A stretch of DNA of 64,000 bases from UBA4416 sp040389965 (GTDB taxonomy: Bacteria; Bacteroidota; Bacteroidia; B-17B0; Aurantibacillaceae), in contig JAZJZF010000018.1 of NCBI GenBank assembly GCA_040389965.1, positions 16,161 to 80,160 of the forward strand, read 5' to 3'. Positions 26,542 through 34,590 of this stretch are shown piece by piece. The stretch's first letter is position 1; each line of letters starts with the position of its first letter. The notes beneath the pieces were generated by a model. The model saw only the letters and a program-made list of their open reading frames with translations, searched no databases and was not told the DNA's origin. Both the position numbers and the translations under genes were made by a program.

Positions 26542-27825
26542 ATGACATTAAACAGAAAACTGGCGCCCGATTTTAAAACGATTGATAAAATTGATATACA
26601 ACAAGCCGAAGTAGCTACACTGGATAACGGCATTAAAGTTTATACGATTGACAGCGGTTCGCAGGAACTAACCAAAATTGAATTTATTTTTAAAGCCGGG
26701 ATGTATTATCAGAACCAGACATTGGTGGCTTCTGCAGCAAATAATTTATTGGAAACCGGCACCAAAAACTATACGGCAAATCAGTTATCGGATGAAATTG
26801 ATTTCTTCGGTTCTTTTTTTGAATGTGCTGTTGACCAGGATTATGCTACCCTGGCGTTGTTCAGCTTAAATAAGTACCTCGATAAAAGCCTGCATTATGT
26901 AGAAGAAATCATTAAATACCCTACGTTCCCAAAAGACGAGTTTGAAATTTACATTTCCAATAAAAAGCAAAAACATTTGGTTAACTCCCAAAAAGTAAAT
27001 GTGCTGGCGCGTCGTCGCTTCACAGAACTGGTATTTGGTGAAGAGCATCCTTATGGCAGAGATGTGAAAACGGAAGATTTTGACAAGTTGAATTTAGATA
27101 CCATTAAAGCATTTTATAAATCGCATTACCATTCTTCTAATTGTACTATTGTAGCATCAGGGAAGTTACCGGCTAACCTGATAACTGTGCTCAATCAGTT
27201 TTTTGGACAAACCATTTGGGGCGACATTCAGCCTGTTAATGAACCATCGGCAAAATTACAAACCACTACACAACAAAAACATTTTATTGAAAGGCCTGAT
27301 GCTATTCAGTCTGCTGTACGCATTGGCAGAGTGCTATTTAATAAAAAGCACCCCGATTATTTTAAATTTCAGGTGCTCAATACTATTTTAGGTGGCTATT
27401 TTGGTTCACGTTTAATGGCTAATATCCGCGAAGATAAAGGCTATACCTATGGTATTGGCAGCGGCTTATCATCATTGGTAAATACGGGGTATTTCTTTAT
27501 TTCAACAGAAGTAGGAGCAGATGTTACTAATAATACCCTGGAAGAAATTTATAAAGAAATTAAATTATTGCGTGAAGAATTGGTTGATGCCGAAGAACTG
27601 GAAACCGTTCGTAATTATGTGCTTGGCCAGTTTTTAAGAAGCGTGGATGGCCCTTATGCTTTAGCCGATAAGTTTAAAGCAATTTGGGAATTTGGTTTAG
27701 ATTACGATTATTTTGAAAAGTATTTTGAGGCTGTAAAAACGATTACACCTGCCGAAATAAAAGCCCTGGCAAATACCTATTTGCAGGAAAAAGATTTAAT
27801 TGAATTAGTTGTAGGGAAAAAATAA
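26542..27825 (+). CDS. M16 family peptidase homologue lacking the zinc-binding motif
   Basis: 427 residues with the two-lobed M16 fold. The position of the HxxEH zinc motif reads 'AANNLLETGT', so the histidines and catalytic glutamate are missing. The C-terminal 'REDKGYTYGIGSGLSS' block, which shapes the substrate cleft in M16 proteins, is kept. No signal peptide is seen. Inactive subunits of this kind normally work with an active M16 subunit encoded next door; none is within view. The 178-base upstream gap holds no clear promoter. It may act as a partner or chaperone for a peptidase encoded elsewhere. Confidence 0.85.
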   Translation: MTLNRKLAPDFKTIDKIDIQQAEVATLDNGIKVYTIDSGSQELTKIEFIFKAGMYYQNQTLVASAANNLLETGTKNYTANQLSDEIDFFGSFFECAVDQDYATLALFSLNKYLDKSLHYVEEIIKYPTFPKDEFEIYISNKKQKHLVNSQKVNVLARRRFTELVFGEEHPYGRDVKTEDFDKLNLDTIKAFYKSHYHSSNCTIVASGKLPANLITVLNQFFGQTIWGDIQPVNEPSAKLQTTTQQKHFIERPDAIQSAVRIGRVLFNKKHPDYFKFQVLNTILGGYFGSRLMANIREDKGYTYGIGSGLSSLVNTGYFFISTEVGADVTNNTLEEIYKEIKLLREELVDAEELETVRNYVLGQFLRSVDGPYALADKFKAIWEFGLDYDYFEKYFEAVKTITPAEIKALANTYLQEKDLIELVVGKK

Positions 27826-27833
27826 GTTGATTC

Positions 27834-28967
27834 GTGGCAAAAGTATTTATCATAGGCCCTGCATACCCTTTGCGTGGAGGTTTAGCTACTTTTGATGAGC
27901 TATTCTGCCGTGCGTTTAATGAGCAGGGACATAGCTGTGAAATTATATCTTACAGTTTACAATATCCCGGCTTTTTATTTCCGGGTAGCACTCAGTTTGA
28001 TACAACCGGCATCGCACCAGAAAATTTAAAGATCCATACACTCATTAACTCTGTTAATCCGTTATCATGGATTAAAACGGCAAAGTTCATTAAAAAAGAA
28101 AAGCCCGATTTTATTGTATTTCGTTTCTGGATTCCCTTTATGGGGCCTGCTTTAGGAAGTATTGCCCGAATGGTGCGTAAAAGCGGTGTTAAAGTGTTAG
28201 CGATTACCGATAATGTGATCCCACACGAAAAGCGGATGGGAGACGCTGCATTTTCGAAATACTTTATCAATGGCTGCGATGGTTTTATTACGATGAGCAA
28301 AGCGGTTATGAAAGACCTTGGGAAATTCACTACTACTGCACACAAAAAATATTTATTGCACCCTTTATATACTTCTTTCGGCGAAAAATTAAATAAAGCG
28401 GAAGCCCGAAAAACCTTGGGGTTAAAAGAGGATAAAAAGATCGTATTATTTTTTGGCCTGATCAGAAAGTATAAAGGGCTTGATCTGTTACTGGAAGCAT
28501 TCGGTGAATTAAAAACAAATCCGGATATTAATTTATTAATAGCGGGAGAGTTTTATGAAGATAAACAACCCTATCTGGATCTGATTGAAAAATCTGGAAT
28601 TAAAGATCAGGTTATTTTACATGGAAAATTTATTGCCAACGAAGATGTGAAATTGTATTTTTCTGCTGCCGATTTGGTTGCTTTGCCATATAGAAGTGCT
28701 ACACAGAGCGGTGTAACGCAGGTTTCTTTTCATTTCGAAGTACCAACTCTGGTAACTAATGTGGGAGGCTTATCAGAAATTATACCGGATAAAGTAGCCG
28801 GTTATGTTGTTGACTCTTCAGGGACGGCCATTGCAACAGCTATTAAAGATTATTTTGCAAACGATAGAATAAACTCTTTTACAGAGGGCATGAAACGTGA
28901 GAAACAAAAATACGATTGGAAACTATTTGTAAACGAAGTGTTTGATTTATATAAACAAATAACATAA
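27834..28967 (+). CDS. Glycosyltransferase family 4 protein
   Basis: 377 residues, GTG start 8 bases after the M16 gene. The GT-B fold is clear: 'IIGPAYPLRGGLATFDELF' at the N-terminus, 'LFFGLIRKYKGLDLLLEA' at the start of the C-terminal lobe, and 'VALPYRSATQSGVTQVSFHF' then 'VTNVGGLSEII' as the donor loop. Probably cytoplasmic. It is followed after 2 bases by a GHMP sugar kinase, so both may serve one glycan, perhaps heptose- or other sugar-phosphate-based. Specificity is unknown. Confidence 0.88.
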   Translation: MAKVFIIGPAYPLRGGLATFDELFCRAFNEQGHSCEIISYSLQYPGFLFPGSTQFDTTGIAPENLKIHTLINSVNPLSWIKTAKFIKKEKPDFIVFRFWIPFMGPALGSIARMVRKSGVKVLAITDNVIPHEKRMGDAAFSKYFINGCDGFITMSKAVMKDLGKFTTTAHKKYLLHPLYTSFGEKLNKAEARKTLGLKEDKKIVLFFGLIRKYKGLDLLLEAFGELKTNPDINLLIAGEFYEDKQPYLDLIEKSGIKDQVILHGKFIANEDVKLYFSAADLVALPYRSATQSGVTQVSFHFEVPTLVTNVGGLSEIIPDKVAGYVVDSSGTAIATAIKDYFANDRINSFTEGMKREKQKYDWKLFVNEVFDLYKQIT

Positions 28968-28969
28968 AT

Positions 28970-29995
28970 ATGATCATCAGAAGCAAAGCACCTTTAAGGA
29001 TAGGATTAGCAGGCGGTGGAACGGATGTATCGCCCTATAGTGATTTATATGGCGGCGCTATTTTAAATGCCACTATAGACTTGTATGCTTACGCAAGCCT
29101 TGAACCGTTAAACGACGGCACTATTGAATTTTGTATTGACGGAACCGGAAAATGTATTACGGTAACATCGCAAAAACAATTAGAAATTGTAGAAGGCTTT
29201 GAGTTATTTATTGGCGTGTACAACCGTATTGTTAAACAATTTAATACAGAGCCTTTATCCTTTCGTTTAACGTCTTACATTGAAGCGCCGCAAGGCTCAG
29301 GATTAGGAACATCTTCTACTATTGTGGTATCTTTAATAGGAGCATTTGTAGAATGGCTGAACCTGCCTTTGGGTAAATATGATATTGCGCATCTGGCTTA
29401 TGAAATTGAGCGCGTGGATCTTAATATGAGCGGAGGAAAACAGGATCAGTATGCAGCAACGTTTGGCGGCATTAATTTTATGGAGTTCCTGGCCGATGAT
29501 AAAGTGATTGTAAATCCTTTGCAGTTAAAAGATGAGATCCTTTACGAACTTGAATTTAATCTGTTATTGTACTTTACAGCAACACAGCGCCTATCGGCAA
29601 CTATTATCAATGAGCAGGTAAAGAACGTAAAAGACAAAAACGAAAAGTCGGTAGAAGCCATGCATAATTTAAAAGAGCAGGCACAGCAAATGAAAGATAG
29701 TTTATTGCGTGGCGAATTGAGTAAGATAGGAGAGATCCTGCATTTTGGCTGGACCAACAAAAAGCTCATGGCGCATTCCATTTCAAATGAATTGATTGAT
29801 AATGTGTATACAACAGCTATTACAACTGGAGCTACCGGAGGAAAAATTTCGGGAGCGGGCGGTGGTGGCTTTATGTTTTTTTATTGCCCTGCTGTTACAA
29901 AAATTAAAGTAGCAAGAGCTATCGAAAATTTGGGAGGTCGTGTGCAATCCTTTAAATTTACCAAACAAGGCTTAACGACCTGGAAAAGTTTATAA
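28970..29995 (+). CDS. GHMP family sugar kinase, D-glycero-D-manno-heptose 7-phosphate kinase-like
   Basis: 341 residues. 'SKAPLRIGLAGGGTDVSPYS' is the hallmark N-terminus of HddA-like kinases. The ATP loop is 'PQGSGLGTSSTIVVSLIGA' and the C-terminal GHMP motif is 'KISGAGGGGFMFFY'. It would phosphorylate C1 of heptose 7-phosphate for GDP-heptose synthesis if it is HddA proper. The other enzymes of that route (GmhA, GmhB, HddC) are not in the window, so a related sugar substrate is possible. It is operonic with the upstream glycosyltransferase and followed by a strong terminator. Confidence 0.85.
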   Translation: MIIRSKAPLRIGLAGGGTDVSPYSDLYGGAILNATIDLYAYASLEPLNDGTIEFCIDGTGKCITVTSQKQLEIVEGFELFIGVYNRIVKQFNTEPLSFRLTSYIEAPQGSGLGTSSTIVVSLIGAFVEWLNLPLGKYDIAHLAYEIERVDLNMSGGKQDQYAATFGGINFMEFLADDKVIVNPLQLKDEILYELEFNLLLYFTATQRLSATIINEQVKNVKDKNEKSVEAMHNLKEQAQQMKDSLLRGELSKIGEILHFGWTNKKLMAHSISNELIDNVYTTAITTGATGGKISGAGGGGFMFFYCPAVTKIKVARAIENLGGRVQSFKFTKQGLTTWKSL

Positions 29996-30010
29996 AGAAA
30001 AAACTTTAGA

Positions 30011-30039
30011 AAAAACCGGAGATTAACTCCGGTTTTTTT
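30011..30039 (+). terminator. Rho-independent terminator after the GHMP kinase
   Basis: A perfect 11-base stem (AAAAACCGGAG / CTCCGGTTTTT) closes on a 5-base loop (ATTAA) and ends in a run of seven T. It lies 15 bases after the kinase stop. Confidence 0.92.
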
Positions 30040-30046
30040 GTTTGAG

Positions 30047-30142
30047 AAGCCTGGTGGATAATAGCAGTTCGTTCAGAGACTATCAAAAACGAAACGACTG
30101 CTTTTATGTTGCTCAATCATTTTATCTCTTAGCCAGGCCCTT
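30047..30142. other. Possible structured element: hairpin inside a longer helix
   Basis: An outer pairing AAGCCTGG (30047-30054) with CCAGGC (30133-30138) encloses a hairpin of GCAGT-T-CGTT (30064-30073) with AACGACTGC (30093-30101), nine pairs with one bulge. It falls after the terminator in the convergent gap. Function unknown; it may be chance. Confidence 0.25.
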
Positions 30143-30166
30143 AAACATAGCTTATAATTCTTATCA

Positions 30167-31873
30167 TTAATTTTGATTGTTTAATTCTTCGATAGATTCC
30201 GCAACTACATTGAGACTAAAGGGTTTCCAGTTGCCCCACACTTCAACCGACATGCCTTTTTTAAGAGCCATTTCAATAATGGTATGGTCTGTTAATTCAA
30301 CTGTTCTCATAAAACCATTGTCGTTTTGCAGAACAAGTTGTGTGGGAGTAATACTAATAATTTTGCCATGAGCTTTTGATGGTTTTCCTTTTCCACCTTT
30401 CCAGCCTTCGCCACTTTTGAGTTGATACAATTCAAAGCATTCACCTGAATACACTTTAATGGAATTGTCGGGAATTCTGGCGTCTCCTCTAAAACGTCCC
30501 GAAGGAAAATTACTTCCTTTTATTTGCCGTATCACATACACAGCATGGTACCTATTAAAATCTTCTTTCTTAAATAAATAGTCTACAATCGATTTTGTTC
30601 TGAATTCCCAGCTCCCAAGTAAACGCAGATCTTGCCTGCCAATAATAGCATCGTTTTCGTTAAATTTTACATACTGCTGTATCTGTACAAATTCGGTATA
30701 CGATTCCTGGGTAATACAAGGAGTGTTTGCCCGAATGCCCATAATAGACATAGCAATGAGCAGAGTAAACAAACCTGCCGGAACTATTCTTAACCATTTG
30801 GATTTAATACTATTAAATAAAATCAGGTAGAGAACAACGATGGGAATATAACTCATAATATATAATCTGTTAGCCCATTCCAGTCCTATAAAAGGAGAGA
30901 CCAGAAAAAACGTTGCAACTACTAAAGCCCATGCAATAAGCTTGTTTTCTTTGCTTATTTTTTTTCTGTAAATAATAAGAGAGATCAATGCAATTAAAGC
31001 CAAAGGGTTTCCAACAATGAGATGGAGTGGACTTAAAAAGTTTTCAATGCCATAACCGCTCAGCATAAGTAGTAACACCGGAAATTCGAACACTTTAAGA
31101 GGAATAGAAATTAACCGCTGAAAACGCCCTGAATCGAAATAAGCAATCATTAACAGAAACAAAATCAATGCGCTTAAAATAATGGCTGCTTTTTTCCAGG
31201 TAAAAGATCTTATGGCCTGTTTATGATACATTAACCAGAATATGCCAATTAAGGCTGTAAAAAAGATCAGCAAAGCAAAGCTTCCAAAGTGAGTCAGTAC
31301 GCATAGGAGCAACACTAAGCCCAAATAATACAGGTCTTTTTTTTGCTCATATTTGATGAGCCGGATCACAAAATAGAAATAGAAAAAGAGCCAGACAACA
31401 GCCACTGCATTTTTTTGTAAGCCATTTGAAAATACCAAGGATGTCGTAAAATTAAATAAGGCAAAGTATACCAGTAAATAATTGAGAAATCTGGATGTTA
31501 TGCCCGGAGTATTTAATTCCTTCACTATCAGGAAAACAGGAATAGCGGCCAGTGGAGGAATGATAGCATCCGTTAATTTTGCTGCCAGAAGCACGCAATT
31601 ATTGTATGACGCGACATGAAAAAAATCGAGCATCCCTGCAATCAATCCCTCAAAAATAAAAAGCAGCGGCATATCAGGGAAGGCAAGCTTTTGTTGTTCG
31701 AGTATACTCCTTATCTGTAGTGGGTAATAGGGGCCGTCGCCTCCTATCAGTAAATAGTTTAAATTAGAGTTTGTCCGGAACCGCATATAAGCTGCCACGA
31801 TCATAGCTAAAATAATAGGTAGCCAGGTAATCAGATTAATTCTTGTAGCGAAGAAATGTCCTTGGAGTTTCAT
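30167..31873 (-). CDS. Multi-pass membrane protein, GT-C-like, with C-terminal soluble domain
   Basis: 568 residues from the ATG at 31873; the frame is open to a TTG at 31903 but the ATG sits better before the first membrane segment. About eleven hydrophobic segments fill residues 10-400. The first loop has 'LIGGDGPYYPLQIRSIL', an acidic-plus-tyrosine loop like that in GT-C glycosyltransferases and oligosaccharyltransferases. Residues about 400-500 are extracytoplasmic. The last roughly 65 ('HGKIISITPTQLVLQ', 'GMSVEVWGNWKP') look like a small OB-type beta domain. I do not recognise a named family; lipid-linked sugar transfer is inference. It is convergent with the GHMP kinase operon. Confidence 0.65.
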   Translation of the reverse strand: MKLQGHFFATRINLITWLPIILAMIVAAYMRFRTNSNLNYLLIGGDGPYYPLQIRSILEQQKLAFPDMPLLFIFEGLIAGMLDFFHVASYNNCVLLAAKLTDAIIPPLAAIPVFLIVKELNTPGITSRFLNYLLVYFALFNFTTSLVFSNGLQKNAVAVVWLFFYFYFVIRLIKYEQKKDLYYLGLVLLLCVLTHFGSFALLIFFTALIGIFWLMYHKQAIRSFTWKKAAIILSALILFLLMIAYFDSGRFQRLISIPLKVFEFPVLLLMLSGYGIENFLSPLHLIVGNPLALIALISLIIYRKKISKENKLIAWALVVATFFLVSPFIGLEWANRLYIMSYIPIVVLYLILFNSIKSKWLRIVPAGLFTLLIAMSIMGIRANTPCITQESYTEFVQIQQYVKFNENDAIIGRQDLRLLGSWEFRTKSIVDYLFKKEDFNRYHAVYVIRQIKGSNFPSGRFRGDARIPDNSIKVYSGECFELYQLKSGEGWKGGKGKPSKAHGKIISITPTQLVLQNDNGFMRTVELTDHTIIEMALKKGMSVEVWGNWKPFSLNVVAESIEELNNQN

Positions 31874-32008
31874 AATAAAATAGTTCTGTTGCTTATATAG
31901 CAATAAGTAATGTAGTGATGACTAACAAATGATTTTATAATAAAGAAGGGAGGGAGAAACCTTATCCATGCAGCTGATACCGGATTGGTTTGCGGATGCT
32001 GTTGTTAG

Positions 32009-32037
32009 GCAAAGACAGATTATGGATCTGCCTTTGC
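32009..32037. other. Strong intergenic hairpin
   Basis: GCAAAGACAGAT (32009-32020) and ATCTGCCTTTGC (32026-32037) pair over 12 positions with one mismatch around a 5-base loop. No T-run follows on either strand, so it is not a standard terminator. It lies between two minus-strand genes. Confidence 0.4.
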
Positions 32038-32074
32038 GCTTTATAACAGGGTTTTGTTGTTCAATCTAAAGCTG

Positions 32075-33310
32075 TTATTTGTCTTTTTTCAGTAATTGAA
32101 TCACACGGATATTGATTTGTAGCTGTGTAAGATTTCTCAGTACATTGCCCAGAGGTGCATGGTAAAAATTATGAATTTCCCAGCTTTCTGCGACACCCGT
32201 TCTCGGATTCTTTTTTTCCGACAAATCAATAAGGTTAACAGGTGTTGTAAATGATTTACCCGCAATTGTGTTCAGGTTCATAAGATCTCCTTTTAAAGTT
32301 AAGAGCTCGCTATAAGGCATAGGTGTTTCGTTTGCATTATTTGCATTATTAAATAATATATGAGTGGGCATATCGAAATTATCAAGCTTACCAAGTTCAT
32401 AGTAATTGATATTTCTGACACTTGTTGCCTCTGTTATATTAATCAGTTTTAGTTTCAGAGTTTCAATTCGGTCACATATGGCGTTACAGTTTTTTGCCAG
32501 GTCGTTAGGTTCTGTGATTGGTGTAGTTGTGTATGCTGTAAATGACAGGCTCCTCACTTGCGCACTGATGGAAATATAGCTTTCCTGTAAGGCCTGATTA
32601 GAAATCACATTACTATCTTCCTGGAGATATGGCCTTGTATTTACAAGGGTTAGGAATAAACCACAGCCCATGATCATAATAATGGTACTAACGATGGTGT
32701 TCACTTTCGATTCAGGGTTTTTGATCCCGGTAAAGAAATACACGGGAATGTAAACCAGTACCATAAGCCCTACAAAAGAAACTCCCATAAGGTTCGCACC
32801 TGGCCAATGCATAACTTTAAATAAAATAGCAAGACTTATAAGCACGCCCGCCAGAATTCCTATGCCAAGAATCAGTTTGTCTTTTACGTTTTGTTTTTCT
32901 TTTGATTTAAGCGTAAATAAAAGTGGAAGAAATACAAGACTCGATATAGCAATGCCAAGTATAATTAACAGGGAAGCTCCGGGCCAGTGCATGAATTTAA
33001 AGAAGATGCCAATACTCATTACTGCAGCAGAAAATGTTCCACTAGCGATCATTATCTTTTTCATAGTGTAATAGTTTTTAAAAATTAATAATTGAAGAGT
33101 TTCTTCTTCTATTTCCCACAAAGCATCTTTATAAAATGTTTTAACGGTTTTTTGATAGAAGCTCTCGAAGTCTCCATTCTCTTCGAGATCATGCTCAATG
33201 ATACAACAGATATGATCTAACAGGTTTTGCTGCAGGCTCTCCATCTCAACGCCACGTGCACTTATGTCGTTGAGTATAAAATCTATTTGTTGGTCACTGA
33301 TACGGTACAT
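32075..33310 (-). CDS. GldL-like repeat membrane protein of unknown function
   Basis: 411 residues. A cytoplasmic N-terminal helical part (about 1-80) is followed by four or five membrane helices arranged as two repeats. Each repeat has the motif FK-x-MHWPGA ('FFKFMHWPGASLLI' and 'LFKVMHWPGANLMG'), which is also the hallmark of the gliding/T9SS motor protein GldL. A large C-terminal region (about 235-411) carries no motif I recognise. The upstream PadR regulator gene on the same strand (91-base gap) makes this its likely target. GldM, which always follows true GldL, is absent, so it is a GldL-fold relative and not the motor component. Confidence 0.65.
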   Translation of the reverse strand: MYRISDQQIDFILNDISARGVEMESLQQNLLDHICCIIEHDLEENGDFESFYQKTVKTFYKDALWEIEEETLQLLIFKNYYTMKKIMIASGTFSAAVMSIGIFFKFMHWPGASLLIILGIAISSLVFLPLLFTLKSKEKQNVKDKLILGIGILAGVLISLAILFKVMHWPGANLMGVSFVGLMVLVYIPVYFFTGIKNPESKVNTIVSTIIMIMGCGLFLTLVNTRPYLQEDSNVISNQALQESYISISAQVRSLSFTAYTTTPITEPNDLAKNCNAICDRIETLKLKLINITEATSVRNINYYELGKLDNFDMPTHILFNNANNANETPMPYSELLTLKGDLMNLNTIAGKSFTTPVNLIDLSEKKNPRTGVAESWEIHNFYHAPLGNVLRNLTQLQINIRVIQLLKKDK

Positions 33311-33321
33311 GTTATTTTATA

Positions 33322-33392
33322 TTTCTGGTTTAGCGTTTCTGGTTTATGAATTGTTCTGTGTTTTAAATTAACCAGCAACAAGGAACCAGCAA
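33322..33392. repeat. Paired direct and inverted word repeats between padR-like gene and its target
   Basis: TTTCTGGTTTA occurs twice (33322-33332, 33336-33346) with a 14-base period, and ACCAGCAA occurs twice (33371-33378, 33385-33392), also with a 14-base period. The core CTGGTT is the inverse complement of AACCAG, so the two pairs face each other and could fold into a hairpin. Confidence 0.55.
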
Positions 33393-33403
33393 TACGAAAC
33401 TTT

Positions 33404-33745
33404 TTAAACTGTTTTTGTTTTAATATCCAGTAAAAATTTCATTGTGTCCATGAAGTCCGCTAACTCGCTCACTTTTTCCTTTGTCTTGTTTTTACCGCTT
33501 GGACTCAAACTATAATATTTTCTGACGCGCTTGCCTATATATTCTGTTTCGGTAGTTACCAGGCCATCGCTTTCTAAGGCATGCAATGTTGGGTACAATG
33601 CTCCTTCTGTTATTTGAATTTTATCGAAGGTTAATTCTTTTACCTTTTGAGTAATTTCGTAACCGTACATTTTTTTATTGTCGGCCAATAATTTTAAAAC
33701 AATGGTTTTAAGCGTGCCTTTTATGAGTTCTGAAGAGTAAATCAT
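33404..33745 (-). CDS. PadR family transcriptional regulator
   Basis: 113 residues from the ATG at 33745. The winged-helix domain is typical of PadR: 'LKLLADNKKMYGYEITQKV', then 'EGALYPTLHALESDGLV' and 'RKYYSLSPSGKN'. It lacks the longer C-terminal dimer domain, so it is a subfamily 2 (short) PadR. An open-frame TTG at 33772 falls within a -7 box and is rejected as a start. The gene precedes the GldL-like membrane protein gene, the usual regulator-plus-membrane-target arrangement. A dyad over its own promoter suggests autoregulation. Confidence 0.9.
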   Translation of the reverse strand: MIYSSELIKGTLKTIVLKLLADNKKMYGYEITQKVKELTFDKIQITEGALYPTLHALESDGLVTTETEYIGKRVRKYYSLSPSGKNKTKEKVSELADFMDTMKFLLDIKTKTV

Positions 33746-33760
33746 GAGTATATAATTAAT

Positions 33761-33794
33761 TACATAAGACAAAGATACATCGGATTCTTATGTA
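33761..33794 (-). promoter_or_regulatory. Promoter and dyad operator upstream of the PadR gene
   Basis: TACATAAG (33761-33768) and CTTATGTA (33787-33794) form a perfect 8-base dyad with an 18-base spacer. Between the arms the minus strand reads TATCTTTG (33777-33770), an exact TAnnTTTG box, 24 bases before the ATG. PadR proteins bind dyads of this general ATGTA/TACAT type. Binding here would block the gene's own promoter. Confidence 0.6.
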
Positions 33795-33950
33795 TATGAG
33801 TGTTAGGCTTAAAATATTTTTTAAAGTGTTGAAATTCAGAACTATAAAATTCATATTCGATGCTGACCCAAGTCGGTTAAAAACTAAAAAGGTTATTACT
33901 TGATATTAACGATGATCCTTTTTAACCCTGAAAATCTTTAACTTTATAGG

Positions 33951-34517
33951 ATGACAGAGGAAATAACATTAAACGAGGCAAGCTTTAATCCAAAGGTAAA
34001 AACGTACATTTTTTTTGTAGTGCTGTTCTTTTTAATCACAAGCATCATTGGCATTTTAGTGGTTCCATTTTGGGTATTTGGCCTTGGGCAATGGCTCAGC
34101 GGTAAATTCTTCAAAACATTATCCTGCAGGATCACTAATAAGAATTTAAGATTTTCGAAAGGTTTAATTATTCACATCGAAAAAACAATTCCTTTGGAGA
34201 ATATACAGGATTTGTCGTTTGTGGGTGGCCCCATTTTAAGGTACTTTGGATTAACCCTCATTAAGATTGAAACTGCCGGCGGTGGTGGCGGACACCATAA
34301 TCAGAATATGATGAGTATGCTGGGCATTAATGGTGCAGAGACCTTTAAAACAGAGATCCTTGAACAACGCGAAAAAGTAATTCGCGAAAAACATGGTTAC
34401 GGAAACACGGTAAGTGTTGCTCCCGCTCCAAACGTAAACGATGCCCAGCTTTTGACCGACATTAAAAATGAACTAATTGAAATCAAAAATGTTTTAAAGA
34501 AGAATGCACTACAATAA
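33951..34517 (+). CDS. PH domain-containing membrane protein (bacterial PH, YdbS-like)
   Basis: 188 residues. Two hydrophobic stretches at about 18-55 are followed by a bacterial PH domain: 'CRITNKNLRFSKGLII', 'EKTIPLENIQDLSFVGGPIL', and 'GLTLIKIETAG'. A glycine/histidine stretch and a C-terminal coiled region complete it ('LLTDIKNELIEIKNVLK'). Family members sit in the inner membrane; their biochemical role is not established. It starts 73 bases before dnaE's upstream gap and is divergent from the PadR gene. Confidence 0.8.
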   Translation: MTEEITLNEASFNPKVKTYIFFVVLFFLITSIIGILVVPFWVFGLGQWLSGKFFKTLSCRITNKNLRFSKGLIIHIEKTIPLENIQDLSFVGGPILRYFGLTLIKIETAGGGGGHHNQNMMSMLGINGAETFKTEILEQREKVIREKHGYGNTVSVAPAPNVNDAQLLTDIKNELIEIKNVLKKNALQ

Positions 34518-34548
34518 TAATTTGGCCGTTTAGACAATCAAAAATCTA

Positions 34549-34590
34549 TTCTCTCATAACTTTTAACTCACAACTTATAACTACTTAAGA
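34549..34590. repeat. Dispersed AT-rich word repeat (CTCTCATAACTT...ACAACTTATAACT)
   Basis: The bases just before dnaE contain CTCTCATAACTT and ACAACTTATAACT words. The same words recur in inverse orientation at 51548-51595 next to a four-helix-bundle gene. They are short dispersed intergenic repeats. Confidence 0.5.

Noticed and set aside
32075..33310. True GldL of the gliding motor
   Set aside because: It is longer, has two HWPGA repeats and a large C-terminal region, and lacks the adjacent GldK, GldM and GldN genes.
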